Shown: positions 52,482 through 64,000 of the stretch, in pieces
How the letters are laid out: every line of letters starts with the position of its first letter
Numbering within the stretch: position 1 is the first letter of the stretch
Assembly (NCBI RefSeq): GCF_014451325.2
Contig: NZ_JACSCH020000004.1
Span: forward strand, 402,392 to 466,391
Source of the DNA: Streptomyces sp. CB02980
GTDB lineage: Bacteria; Actinomycetota; Actinomycetes; Streptomycetales; Streptomycetaceae
Direction of reading: 5' to 3'
DNA length: 64,000 nucleotides
Notes under the pieces: generated by a model
The model's database searches: none
Told to the model about the DNA's origin: nothing
What the model saw: only the letters and a program-made list of their open reading frames with translations
Position numbers and translations under genes: made by a program

Positions 52482-53729
52482 ATGTCGGTCACCGCTCCCC
52501 CCGATGAGGCTCTCGACGTCCTGCGCCGGCAGGACCCGGAGATCGCCGACGTGCTGCTCGGTGAGTCGCGGCGGCAGGCCGACAGCCTGCAGTTGATCGC
52601 CGCCGAGAACTTCACCTCGCCCGCCGTTCTCGCCGCCCTCGGTTCCCCGCTCGCCAACAAGTACGCCGAGGGGTATCCCGGCGCACGTCACCACGGTGGC
52701 TGCGAGTACGCCGACGCCGCCGAGCGGATCGCCGTGGAACGGGCCACCGCGCTGTTCGGCGCCGACCACGCGAACGTCCAGGCGCACTCGGGCTCCTCGG
52801 CCGTCCTGGCGGCGTACGCGGCCCTTCTGAGGCCCGGTGACACGGTGCTCGCCATGGGCCTGGACCACGGCGGGCACCTCACCCACGGTTCGCCCGCCAA
52901 CTTCTCCGGGCGCTGGTTCGACTTCGTCCCGTACGGCGTCGACGCCGAGACCGGGCTCGTCGACTACGAGCAGGTCGCCGCGCTCGCCCGCCACCACCGC
53001 CCGAAGGCGATCGTGTGCGGCTCCATCTCGTACCCCCGCCACCTCGACTACGCGCTCTTCCGCGAGATCGCCGACGAGGTCGGCGCCTATCTCATCGCCG
53101 ACGCCGCCCATCCCATCGGCCTGGTCGCCGGGGGAGCGGCCCCCAGCCCCGTCCCGTACGCCGATGTCGTCTGTGCGACCACCCACAAGGTGCTGCGCGG
53201 GCCGCGCGGCGGGATGGTCCTCTGCGGGGAGGAGCTCGCGGGGCGGATCGACCGGGCCGTCTTCCCGTTCACCCAGGGCGGCGCCCAGATGCACACCATC
53301 GCGGCGAAGGCGGTGGCCTTCGGCGAGGCGTCCACCCCGGCGTTCACCGCGTACGCCCATCAGGTGGTCGAGCACGCGCGCGTGCTCGCGGCCGCTCTCG
53401 CCGCCGAGGGCTTCGCGCTGACGACCGGCGGCACCGACACCCACCTCATCACCGCCGACCCCTCCCCCCTCGGCGTCGACGGCCGCACCGCACGCGCCCG
53501 GCTCGCCGCCGCCGGCATGGTCCTCGACACCTGTGCGCTGCCGTACGGGGAGGGGCGCGGCATCCGGCTCGGCACCGCCGCCGTCACCACCCAGGGCATG
53601 GGCGCCCCGGAGATGGCTCGGATCGCCGTGTTGTTCACCGCGGCTCTGCGTGACGATCCCGCGGAGACGGCCCGGCTTCGGGCGGAGGTACGGGGGCTGA
53701 CCGGCCGATTTCCCCCGTATGGGGGCTGA
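52482..53729 (+). CDS. glyA: Serine hydroxymethyltransferase (GlyA-like)
   Basis: 415-aa PLP enzyme interconverting serine and glycine with tetrahydrofolate. Seen are LIAAENFTSPAVLAALGSPLANKYAEGYPGARHHGG, LDHGGHLTHGS, DAAHPIGLVAGG and the PLP Lys in CATTHKVLRGPRGG (~236), then GGAQMHTIAAKAVAF. Some positions are unusual (SYPRHLDY, DAAHP), so it may be the second, diverged SHMT of the genome. The ATG at 52482 gives the family N-terminus. Confidence 0.9.
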   Translation: MSVTAPPDEALDVLRRQDPEIADVLLGESRRQADSLQLIAAENFTSPAVLAALGSPLANKYAEGYPGARHHGGCEYADAAERIAVERATALFGADHANVQAHSGSSAVLAAYAALLRPGDTVLAMGLDHGGHLTHGSPANFSGRWFDFVPYGVDAETGLVDYEQVAALARHHRPKAIVCGSISYPRHLDYALFREIADEVGAYLIADAAHPIGLVAGGAAPSPVPYADVVCATTHKVLRGPRGGMVLCGEELAGRIDRAVFPFTQGGAQMHTIAAKAVAFGEASTPAFTAYAHQVVEHARVLAAALAAEGFALTTGGTDTHLITADPSPLGVDGRTARARLAAAGMVLDTCALPYGEGRGIRLGTAAVTTQGMGAPEMARIAVLFTAALRDDPAETARLRAEVRGLTGRFPPYGG

Positions 53730-53847
53730 GAAGAGGTCACGGAAAGTCGCTGTGCAACCGTTCGGGGGGTACAGGTGTCTCCAAGCACATGGACGGCACG
53801 GCTAGGGTGTGGGGCTGAGATGGCCAGCGAAACCTGTGGGGCAGCCC

Positions 53848-55161
53848 GTGCGTGATTACCTGCTGACGCTCTGTGTCACGGCCGCGGTGACCTATCTGCT
53901 CACCGGTCCGGTGCGGAAGTTCGCCATCGCGACCGGGGCGATGCCGGAGATCCGTGCCCGAGACGTACACCGAGAACCGACTCCGCGGCTCGGTGGCATC
54001 GCCATGTTCTTCGGGCTGTGCGCGGGACTCCTCGTCGCCGACCACCTGCAGAACCTGAACAGCGTCTTCGAGCTCTCCAACGAGCCGCGCGCGCTGCTCT
54101 CCGGTGCCGCCCTGATCTGGCTGATCGGCGTCCTGGACGACAAGTTCGAGCTGGACGCCCTGATCAAGCTGGGCGCGCAGATGATCTCGGCGGGCGTCAT
54201 GGTGGCGCAGGGTCTGACGATCCTGTGGCTGCCGATCCCGGGTGTCGGCGTCGTCTCGCTGACCCCGTGGCAGGGCACGCTCCTGACCGTCGCCCTGGTC
54301 GTCCTCACCATCAACGCGGTCAACTTCGTCGACGGCCTCGACGGTCTCGCGGCCGGCATGGTCTGCATCGCCGCCGCCGCCTTCTTCCTGTACGCCTACC
54401 GCCTCTGGTACGGCTACACGATCGAGGCCGCCGCCCCCGCGACGCTCTTCACCGTCATCCTCATGGGCATGTGCCTGGGCTTCCTGCCGCACAACATGCA
54501 TCCGGCGCGGATCTTCATGGGCGACTCCGGCTCGATGCTGATCGGTCTGATCCTGGCGGCCTCGGCCATCTCGATCACCGGCCAGGTCGACCCGGACGCG
54601 CTGAAGATCTTCGAGGGCTCGACCCGTCAGGCCACGCACGCCGCCCTGCCGGTCTTCATCCCGCTGGTGCTGCCGCTGACGATCATCGCGATCCCCATGG
54701 CGGACCTGATCCTCGCGATCGTGCGCCGTACGTGGAAGGGCCAGTCGCCGTTCGCGGCCGACCGCGGCCACCTGCACCACCGGCTCCTGGAGATCGGGCA
54801 CTCGCACAGCCGCGCGGTCCTGATCATGTACTTCTGGTCGGCGCTCATCGCCTTCGGGACGCTGGCGTACTCGGTCCACTCGGCGTCGATGTGGATCGTC
54901 CTCTGCGTCGTCGCGCTCAGCGCGATCGGCCTGGTGCTGCTCCTGATGCCGCGCTTCACCCCGCGCGCACCCCGCTGGGCCGAGTCGGTCGTACCGCCTC
55001 GCTACCGGCGCCGCAAGCCCGCCCCCGTCGTGGCGGCCGCTCCGGCGCCGGTCGCGGTCGAGGAGGAGCGGATTCCGGTGCCCGCGGGGATCAACGGCGC
55101 CACCGCCATCGGCAACCGGGGGCGCTTCACCGACAGGCGGAAGGCCGGAACGCCAAGTTGA
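53848..55161 (+). CDS. WecA/TagO-family undecaprenyl-phosphate sugar-1-phosphate transferase
   Basis: 437-aa polytopic membrane enzyme that loads a sugar phosphate (usually GlcNAc-1-P) on undecaprenyl phosphate, starting wall polymer synthesis. Motifs: GVLDDKFELD (first DD pair), NAVNFVDGLDGLAAG, FMGDSGSMLIG and DRGHLHHRLLEIGHSHS. About 11 helices are followed by a ~60-residue polar tail. GTG 53848 is chosen; the upstream in-frame ATG at 53809 lies close to the glyA end. It precedes the atp operon, the conserved streptomycete order. Confidence 0.9.
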   Translation: MRDYLLTLCVTAAVTYLLTGPVRKFAIATGAMPEIRARDVHREPTPRLGGIAMFFGLCAGLLVADHLQNLNSVFELSNEPRALLSGAALIWLIGVLDDKFELDALIKLGAQMISAGVMVAQGLTILWLPIPGVGVVSLTPWQGTLLTVALVVLTINAVNFVDGLDGLAAGMVCIAAAAFFLYAYRLWYGYTIEAAAPATLFTVILMGMCLGFLPHNMHPARIFMGDSGSMLIGLILAASAISITGQVDPDALKIFEGSTRQATHAALPVFIPLVLPLTIIAIPMADLILAIVRRTWKGQSPFAADRGHLHHRLLEIGHSHSRAVLIMYFWSALIAFGTLAYSVHSASMWIVLCVVALSAIGLVLLLMPRFTPRAPRWAESVVPPRYRRRKPAPVVAAAPAPVAVEEERIPVPAGINGATAIGNRGRFTDRRKAGTPS

Positions 55162-55236
55162 CGAAAGCCGCAGACGCGGCCATTACCAGACAAGGCGTCG
55201 TACTGTCGCGCACACACGCGCGGGGTAACTCTCATG

Positions 55237-55298
55237 TGTGACAGTTGGCACACCTTATGGGTAAAGACCTATTCAAATAGTTTGTGATACGGTTCACG
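55237..55298 (+). promoter_or_regulatory. Rex-operator-like site(s) and promoter region of the atp operon
   Basis: TGTGATACGGTTCACG (55283-55298) matches the Rex operator TGTGAACnnnTTCACA at TGTGA and TTCAC. A weaker copy, TGTGACAGTTGGCACA, is at 55237-55252. TTGGCA (55245-55250) and TATTCA (55270-55275), 19 bp apart, are a possible promoter between them. Rex represses respiratory genes when the NADH/NAD+ ratio is low, so ATP synthase would follow redox state. The site is 126 bp before atpI in the 262-bp gap. Confidence 0.6.
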
Positions 55299-55423
55299 AG
55301 ACCCGGCGACAGTGCCGAAAGACCGTAGTGCGACGGTCTGTTGGCCCCGAGACCCACCTCGGACCGGGCTTACGCTCGTCCTTGACGACACCATCGCCCC
55401 CTTCAGCAAGCGGAGACACCGCC

Positions 55424-55837
55424 ATGCCGTCCAACGACGCACGCATCCTTCTGCACACCGTCATCCCCACCGCTGCCGTCGGCGCGATCGCCACGGTCAT
55501 CAGCGCTGTGGTCGCCGGTGGCAAGGGCGCGCTCGGCGCCGTCGTCGGCACCCTGGTCGTGCTCCTCTTCATGGGAATCGGGCAGGTCGTCCTGCAGCGG
55601 ACGGCGAAGTCGCTTCCGCATCTGTTCCAGGCCATGGGGCTCATGCTCTACACGGCCCAGTTGCTGCTGCTCTTCATCTTCCTGGCTTTGCTCAAGGACA
55701 CCACGCTGTTCAACTTCAAGGCCTTCGCTTTCACGCTGCTCGCGGCGACCGTGGTGTGGGTCGCCGCACAGGCCCGTGCCTACATGAAGGCCAAGATCAC
55801 GTACATCGACCCCGGAAACACGGGGTCGAAGTCGTGA
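55424..55837 (+). CDS. atpI: ATP synthase-associated protein AtpI
   Basis: 137-aa membrane protein with four helices (VIPTAAVGAIATVISAVVAGG, LGAVVGTLVVLLFMGIGQVV, GLMLYTAQLLLLFIFLALL, AFAFTLLAATVVWVAAQARA). AtpI proteins help assemble the c-ring. The ATG at 55424 has GGAGACACC upstream. First gene of the atp operon. Confidence 0.85.
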   Translation: MPSNDARILLHTVIPTAAVGAIATVISAVVAGGKGALGAVVGTLVVLLFMGIGQVVLQRTAKSLPHLFQAMGLMLYTAQLLLLFIFLALLKDTTLFNFKAFAFTLLAATVVWVAAQARAYMKAKITYIDPGNTGSKS

Positions 55838-56059
55838 AGGGTAGGGCCGGGATAAAGCCGCGTTCGGCTTCCTGCTATCGTCCGGTGCCAACTGCGGCAC
55901 TGCGGGCGCGGGCATCCGAGACGCCTGTCCCAGCGCGAGGCTCGATGCCGAACCGCCGCCCCCTTATCCGTAAGACCAGTCCAGTGCCGACCCGCGGCTG
56001 CGTGCCGCGCCGACACAACGAGGTTGCCGTACCTATGCGCCACGCTGAAGGAGCCCGCG

Positions 56060-57230
<1,171 letters not shown>

Positions 57231-57270
57231 GCCGGACCGACTGCCCGATTCTTTTACGGAAGGCACTGAT

Positions 57271-57816
57271 GTGAACGCGCTTCTTCTTGCGCAGGCGGAG
57301 GAGCCCCAGCCTCCTCTGATCCCGCATCTTGACGAGCTCGTCATCGGCCTGATCGCCTTCGTCATCGTCTTCGGCTTCCTCGCCAAGAAGCTTCTCCCGA
57401 ACATCAACAAGGTTCTGGAGCAGCGTCGCGAGGCCATCGAGGGTGGCATCGAGAAGGCCGAGTCGGCCCAGATCGAGGCTCAGAGTGTGCTGGAGCAGTA
57501 CAAGGCCCAGCTCGCCGAGGCCCGCCACGAGGCCGCGCGTCTTCGCCAGGAGGCGACGGAGCAGGGCACCGCGATCATCCAGGAGATGAAGGCGGAAGGC
57601 CAGCGCCAGCGCGAGGAGATCATCGCGGCCGGCCACACCCAGATCCAGGCCGACCGCAAGGCCGCTTCTGCTTCGCTGCGTCAGGACGTGGGCAAGCTCG
57701 CCACCGACCTGGCCGGCAAGCTGGTCGGCGAGTCCCTCGAGGACTCCGCCCGCCAGAGCCGGACGATCGACCGCTTCCTCGACGAGCTCGAGGAGAAGGC
57801 GGAGGCCGTCCGATGA
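57271..57816 (+). CDS. atpF: ATP synthase F0 subunit b
   Basis: 181-aa peripheral stalk subunit: one N-terminal helix (LVIGLIAFVIVFGFLAKKLLP) and a long charged coiled coil (residues ~55-160) reaching to F1. GTG 57271 has ACGGAAGG upstream. ATGA overlap with atpH. Confidence 0.95.
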   Translation: MNALLLAQAEEPQPPLIPHLDELVIGLIAFVIVFGFLAKKLLPNINKVLEQRREAIEGGIEKAESAQIEAQSVLEQYKAQLAEARHEAARLRQEATEQGTAIIQEMKAEGQRQREEIIAAGHTQIQADRKAASASLRQDVGKLATDLAGKLVGESLEDSARQSRTIDRFLDELEEKAEAVR

Positions 57817-58628
57817 ACGGAGCGAGCCGTGAGGCACTGGTCGCCGGACGCGAGTCCCTCGACGCGCTGACCGACAACACGTCGGCCGACGCGACGAAGC
57901 TCGCGGACGAGCTGGCCGCAGTCACCACGCTGCTCGACCGCGAGGTGTCGCTGCGTCGGGTCCTGACCGACCCCGCGCAGTCGGGTGAGGCCAAGGCCGA
58001 GCTCGCGCAGCGACTCCTGAGCGGTCAGGTGGGCGGCGAGACCGTCGACCTGGTGTCCGGCATGGTGCGTTCCCGCTGGTCGCGTTCGCGTGACCTGGTC
58101 GACGCGACCGAGGAGCTGGCGAACACCGCCGACCTCACCGCGGCGCAGAAGGCGGGCGCCCTCGACGGTGTCGAGGACGAGCTGTTCCGGTTCGGCCGGA
58201 TCGTGTCCTCCAGCCCCGAGCTCCGCTCGGCGCTGACGGACAAGGCCGCCACGGCCACCGCCAAGGGCGAGCTGCTCCGCAGCCTGCTCGGCGGCAAGGC
58301 CAACGTCGCCACCGAGCGTCTGGTCGTCCGTCTGGTGACCCAGCCCCGGGGACGTAGCCTGGAAGCGGGACTCGAGTCCCTCTCCAAGCTCGCCGCGGCG
58401 CGCCGGGACCGGATGGTCGCCGTCGTCAGCTCGGCGGTGCCGCTGTCGGACCAGCAGAAGCAGCGCCTCGGAGCCGTACTCGCCAAGCTGTACGGCCGCG
58501 AGATGCACCTGAACCTGGACGTGGACCCCTCGGTCCTCGGCGGGATCACGGTGCAGGTCGGCGACGAGGTCATCAACGGCTCGATCGCGGAGCGCCTCGA
58601 CGAGGCGACCCGTCGACTGGCCGGCTGA
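57813..58628 (+). CDS. atpH: ATP synthase F1 subunit delta
   Basis: 271-aa stator subunit joining F1 to subunit b. The C-terminal part ([62 protein letters not shown]) is the OSCP/delta signature. It is longer than the E. coli form, as in other actinobacteria. ATGA overlap with atpF. Confidence 0.95.
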   Translation: MNGASREALVAGRESLDALTDNTSADATKLADELAAVTTLLDREVSLRRVLTDPAQSGEAKAELAQRLLSGQVGGETVDLVSGMVRSRWSRSRDLVDATEELANTADLTAAQKAGALDGVEDELFRFGRIVSSSPELRSALTDKAATATAKGELLRSLLGGKANVATERLVVRLVTQPRGRSLEAGLESLSKLAAARRDRMVAVVSSAVPLSDQQKQRLGAVLAKLYGREMHLNLDVDPSVLGGITVQVGDEVINGSIAERLDEATRRLAG

Positions 58629-58713
58629 CGACCGTCACCAGCAGCACAAGGCATCACAGCTACACAGCATCACCAGCGGCCCGGTTGGGCCGTGCAGAGA
58701 TTGCAGAAGATTC

Positions 58714-58731
58714 CTGGGGGTCGGCCCCCAG
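58714..58731 (+). other. Stable hairpin in the atpH-atpA gap
   Basis: CTGGGGG-TCGG-CCCCCAG, 46 nt before atpA. It is the only sizeable stem in the 149-bp gap, the largest between F1 genes here. It may protect the mRNA or tune expression. Confidence 0.5.
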
Positions 58732-58777
58732 ACCCCTTAAGAAACTTCGGGCCCAACAAGGAGAGCAGGGAACCCAG

Positions 58778-60376
58778 ATGGCGGAGCTCACGATCCGGCC
58801 GGAGGAGATCCGGGACGCACTGGAGAACTTCGTCCAGTCGTACCAGCCGGACGCGGCCTCGCGCGAGGAGGTCGGCACGGTCAGCCTGGCCGGTGACGGT
58901 ATCGCGAAGGTCGAGGGTCTTCCCTCGGCCATGGCGAACGAGCTGCTGAAGTTCGAGGACGGGACCCTTGGTCTCGCGCTGAACCTCGAAGAGCGCGAGA
59001 TCGGTGCGATCGTCCTCGGCGAGTTCAGCGGCATCGAGGAGGGTCAGTCGGTGCAGCGCACCGGCGAGGTCCTCTCCGTCGGTGTCGGTGAGGGTTACCT
59101 GGGTCGCGTCGTCGACCCGCTGGGCAACCCGATCGACGGTCTCGGCGAGATCGCGACCGAGGGCCGCCGCGCCCTCGAGCTGCAGGCCCCGGGCGTTATG
59201 GCCCGTAAGTCGGTGCACGAGCCGATGGAGACCGGCTACAAGGCCGTCGACGCCATGACGCCGGTCGGCCGTGGTCAGCGTCAGCTGATCATCGGTGACC
59301 GTCAGACCGGCAAGACCGCTCTGTGTGTCGACACGATCATCAACCAGCGCGACAACTGGCGCTCGGGCGACGTGAACAAGCAGGTTCGCTGCATCTACGT
59401 CGCCGTCGGCCAGAAGGGCTCGACCATCGCGTCCGTGCGCGGCGCCCTGGAAGAGGCCGGTGCGCTCGAGTACACGACGATCGTCGCCGCCCCGGCGTCC
59501 GACCCGGCCGGCTTCAAGTACCTGGCGCCGTACACCGGCTCCGCCATCGGCCAGCACTGGATGTACCAGGGCAAGCACGTCCTGATCGTCTTCGACGACC
59601 TGTCGAAGCAGGCCGACGCCTACCGCGCCGTGTCGCTGCTGCTGCGCCGCCCGCCGGGCCGTGAGGCCTACCCGGGTGACGTCTTCTACCTGCACTCGCG
59701 TCTGCTCGAGCGCTGCGCGAAGCTCTCGGACGAGCTGGGTGCCGGTTCGATGACCGGTCTTCCGATCGTCGAGACCAAGGCGAACGACGTGTCGGCGTTC
59801 ATCCCGACCAACGTCATCTCCATCACCGACGGCCAGTGCTTCCTGGAGTCCGACCTGTTCAACGCCGGCCAGCGTCCGGCCCTGAACGTCGGTATCTCGG
59901 TCTCGCGTGTCGGTGGCTCCGCCCAGCACAAGGCGATGAAGCAGATCTCCGGCCGCCTCCGCGTGGACCTGGCCCAGTTCCGTGAGCTGGAGGCGTTCGC
60001 CGCCTTCGGTTCCGACCTGGACGCCGCCTCCAAGGCGCAGCTGGAGCGTGGACAGCGCATGGTCGAGCTGCTCAAGCAGGCTCAGTACCAGCCGATGCCC
60101 ACCGAGAACCAGGTCGTCTCCGTCTGGGCCGGTACCACCGGCAAGATGGACGACGTCCCGGTCGTCGACATCCGCCGCTTCGAGGCCGAGCTCCTGGCGT
60201 ACCTCCGCCAGAACCACTCGGGCCTCATGACCTCCATCCGTGAGGGCGGCAAGATGTCCGACGACACCCTGCAGGCCGTGGGCGACGCCATCGCGGAGTT
60301 CAAGAAGCAGTTCGAGACCTCTGACGGCAAGCTGCTGGGCGAGGACGCTCCTGCCGCCGTCAACGTCTCGAAGTGA
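58778..60376 (+). CDS. atpA: ATP synthase F1 subunit alpha
   Basis: 532-aa non-catalytic nucleotide-binding subunit. Walker A is [10 protein letters not shown], Walker B region [12 protein letters not shown], and [21 protein letters not shown] is the alpha signature; the Arg finger is in the segment [11 protein letters not shown]. The ATG at 58778 has AAGGAGAG upstream. Confidence 0.97.
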   Translation: MAELTIRPEEIRDALENFVQSYQPDAASREEVGTVSLAGDGIAKVEGLPSAMANELLKFEDGTLGLALNLEEREIGAIVLGEFSGIEEGQSVQRTGEVLSVGVGEGYLGRVVDPLGNPIDGLGEIATEGRRALELQAPGVMARKSVHEPMETGYKAVDAMTPVGRGQRQLIIGDRQTGKTALCVDTIINQRDNWRSGDVNKQVRCIYVAVGQKGSTIASVRGALEEAGALEYTTIVAAPASDPAGFKYLAPYTGSAIGQHWMYQGKHVLIVFDDLSKQADAYRAVSLLLRRPPGREAYPGDVFYLHSRLLERCAKLSDELGAGSMTGLPIVETKANDVSAFIPTNVISITDGQCFLESDLFNAGQRPALNVGISVSRVGGSAQHKAMKQISGRLRVDLAQFRELEAFAAFGSDLDAASKAQLERGQRMVELLKQAQYQPMPTENQVVSVWAGTTGKMDDVPVVDIRRFEAELLAYLRQNHSGLMTSIREGGKMSDDTLQAVGDAIAEFKKQFETSDGKLLGEDAPAAVNVSK

Positions 60377-60396
60377 CGACGGAAGGGACCTGACTC

Positions 60397-62756
<2,360 letters not shown>

Positions 62757-62869
62757 GCCCCGTGCTCTCCCGAGGGGGGCGGGATTCGGTCCCGCCCCCC
62801 TCACCACGCCCACTAGAATTGACCCCAACACCCGGCACGACCGCCGGGTGGTGACCCGAGGAGCCACCC

Positions 62870-63244
62870 TTGGCTGCTGAGCTGCACGTCGAGCTGGTCG
62901 CCGCGGACCGGAGTGTCTGGTCCGGCGAGGCCACCCTGGTCATCGCGCGTACCACCTCCGGCGACATCGGCGTCATGCCCGGCCACCAGCCGCTGCTCGG
63001 TGTGCTGGAGTCGGGCCCGGTGACCATCCGTACCAGTGAGGGCGCGACTGTCGTCGCCGCCGTCCACGGTGGATTCATCTCGTTCGCCGACGACAAGCTG
63101 TCTCTGCTCGCGGAGATCTGCGAGCTGGCGGACGAGATCGACGCCCAGCGCGCCGAGCGCGCGCTGGAGCGTGCGAAGTCGGATTCCGACGCGGCCGCCG
63201 AGCGGCGCGCCGATGTTCGGCTGCGCGCGGTAGCGGTCCGCTGA
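62870..63244 (+). CDS. atpC: ATP synthase F1 subunit epsilon
   Basis: 124-aa subunit of the central stalk that can inhibit ATP hydrolysis. The N-terminal beta sandwich (LHVELVAADRSVWSGEATLVIARTTSGDIGVMPGHQPLL) is followed by a helical part. TTG 62870 has CGAGGAG upstream. It ends the atp operon before a strong hairpin. Confidence 0.94.
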   Translation: MAAELHVELVAADRSVWSGEATLVIARTTSGDIGVMPGHQPLLGVLESGPVTIRTSEGATVVAAVHGGFISFADDKLSLLAEICELADEIDAQRAERALERAKSDSDAAAERRADVRLRAVAVR

Positions 63245-63264
63245 CGGTCCGCGCAGAGTAGTGC

Positions 63265-63313
63265 CCTCAGCCGCGGCACGGCTGGAATTTTCCAGACCGT
63301 GCCGCGGCTGAGG
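63265..63313 (+). terminator. Terminator of the atp operon
   Basis: Perfect 17-bp stem CCTCAGCCGCGGCACGG with an inner CTGGA/TCCAG extension, 20 nt after the atpC stop. Confidence 0.85.
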
Positions 63314-63380
63314 CGATGCAGATGCAGGTTGTATTCGGTTCTGCCGGCGGTGCCGGCTACGGGACGCAGCGAGGAGGTCG

Positions 63381-63833
63381 GTGAAGATGTTCCTCGCTCT
63401 GCTCGTGTGCGGCCTGGTCGTCGCACTGGTGGTGATCGGGCTCTTCGTCTTCGGCTTGCGCCGGAGGCTGATCCAGCGCGCCGGCGGCACCTTCGACTGC
63501 TCGCTGCACTGGAACGTCCCGGACGAGCCGGATCCGAGCGGCAAGGGCTGGGTGTACGGCGTCGCCCGCTACAGCGGTGACGAGATCGCCTGGTTCCGGG
63601 TCTTCTCGTACGCGCCCCGCCCGCGCCGGACCCTGGAGCGTTCGTCCATCGTGGCCCTGGAGCGCCGGATGCCGGAGGGCGAGGAGGAGCTCGCGCTGCT
63701 CTCCGACATGGTGATCCAGCCCTGTATGTACGAGGGCGTCCGCCTGGAGCTCGCGATGAGCGAGGACGCCCGGACGGGTTTCATGGCCTGGCTGGAGGCG
63801 GCGCCTCCCGGGCAGAGGGTGAATGTCGCGTAG
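63381..63833 (+). CDS. DUF2550 membrane protein
   Basis: 150-aa protein: N-terminal helix (MFLALLVCGLVVALVVIGLFVFGLRRRLI) and a cytosolic domain of unknown function (GTFDCSLHWNVP...KGWVYGVARYSGDEIAWFRVFSYAPRPRR). DUF2550 proteins follow the atp operon throughout actinobacteria. GTG 63381 has GAGGAGG; ATG 63387 is possible. Confidence 0.85.
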   Translation: MKMFLALLVCGLVVALVVIGLFVFGLRRRLIQRAGGTFDCSLHWNVPDEPDPSGKGWVYGVARYSGDEIAWFRVFSYAPRPRRTLERSSIVALERRMPEGEEELALLSDMVIQPCMYEGVRLELAMSEDARTGFMAWLEAAPPGQRVNVA

Positions 63834-63841
63834 GACATGAG

Positions 63842-63878
63842 GAAGCGGGGGTCGGCGTGCTGCGCCGGCCCCCGCTTC
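63842..63878. terminator. Bidirectional hairpin between convergent genes
   Basis: GAAGCGGGGG-T-CGGCG and CGCCG-G-CCCCCGCTTC pair around a 5-nt loop, between the DUF2550 and chitinase gene ends. Confidence 0.75.
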
Positions 63879-63896
63879 GTCGTGCCCCGTGGGGGG

Positions 63897-64000
63897 TTAG
63901 TTCAGACCGGTGTTGATGGCGCCGACGAGCTCGCCGTTGCCGGTGTCACCGCTGAACTCCCAGAAGAACGCTCCGCCGAGGCCCTGGTTCTTGGCCCAGC
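63897..64000 (-). CDS. GH18 chitinase, C-terminal end (partial)
   Basis: The last 33 codons are present (WAKNQGLGGAFFWEFSGDTG then NGELVGAINTGLN). The GxFFWEFSGDT pattern is the last strand of a family 18 chitinase barrel with the conserved substrate-stacking Trp. The gene extends beyond the window, so upstream domains and signal peptide are not visible. Confidence 0.85.
   Translation of the reverse strand, partial: WAKNQGLGGAFFWEFSGDTGNGELVGAINTGLN

Overview
The window is chromosomal DNA of a Streptomyces or very close relative. GC content is very high with G/C-rich third codon positions, many starts are GTG or TTG, genes often overlap by 4 nt, and conservon genes, a long-insert actinobacterial Rho, LigD/Ku repair genes and an atpI-atpBEFHAGDC operon are present. 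From memory, the order lon ... ftsW/pbp ... ligD/ku ... tRNA-Arg ... lysA-hom-thrC-thrB-rho-LCP-rpmE-prfA-prmC-atp-chitinase matches the S. coelicolor core around SCO5285-SCO5376; this was not checked by alignment.

Layout. 1-4.7 kb: 3' end of lon, a DUF4240 protein, a secreted AA10 polysaccharide monooxygenase with a DasR-like site upstream, a secreted GH25 lysozyme, a MarR regulator and a PP2C-like phosphatase. 5.0-10.9 kb: a conservon (CvnA sensor kinase, CvnB roadblock, CvnC DUF742, CvnD GTPase) followed by an FAD monooxygenase of the StyA family. 11-19 kb: a decayed DUF11 surface-protein remnant, a DUF6584 protein, an MFS transporter, a NlpC/P60 hydrolase, a TetR/AurF-type diiron pair divergent from a second ferritin-like diiron protein, and a proline-rich membrane protein. 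19-24.5 kb: PBP2-type transpeptidase with FtsW/RodA, then a lipoprotein/histidine-kinase pair lacking a response regulator. 24.8-33.2 kb: a HEAT-repeat protein, split LigD ligase and polymerase, Ku, an EccA-like AAA ATPase and an unknown membrane-anchored protein.

33.28-37.76 kb: a 4.4-kb island between two 112-bp direct repeats. Each repeat holds the 3' half of tRNA-Arg(CCG) plus its terminator; the intact tRNA is at the right end. The left part of the island is visibly AT-richer. It carries an uncharacterised two-gene cassette (cytosolic protein plus four-helix membrane protein), a large imperfect hairpin, an unknown ORF, a frameshifted HAD hydrolase and a truncated gene. No integrase is recognisable.

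37.9-64 kb: housekeeping. Single-domain response regulator, nrtL, lysA, hom-thrC-thrB (aspartate-family amino acids), rho, an LCP ligase, rpmE-prfA-prmC-tsaC, a pseudo-phosphatase, glyA, a WecA-like transferase, the complete ATP synthase operon, a DUF2550 protein and the end of a GH18 chitinase. Promoter signals fit known Streptomyces stress and redox circuits: sigma-R-like sites before rpmE and rho, and a Rex-operator-like site before atpI.

A recurring oddity in the first 29 kb is short GC-rich tandem duplication at gene 3' ends, often including the stop codon. At two operon junctions (ftsW/pbp and ligD polymerase/ligase) the duplication has turned one GTGA stop/start overlap into a chain of them, creating micro-ORFs of 31, 8 and 8 codons that could relay ribosomes between the genes.
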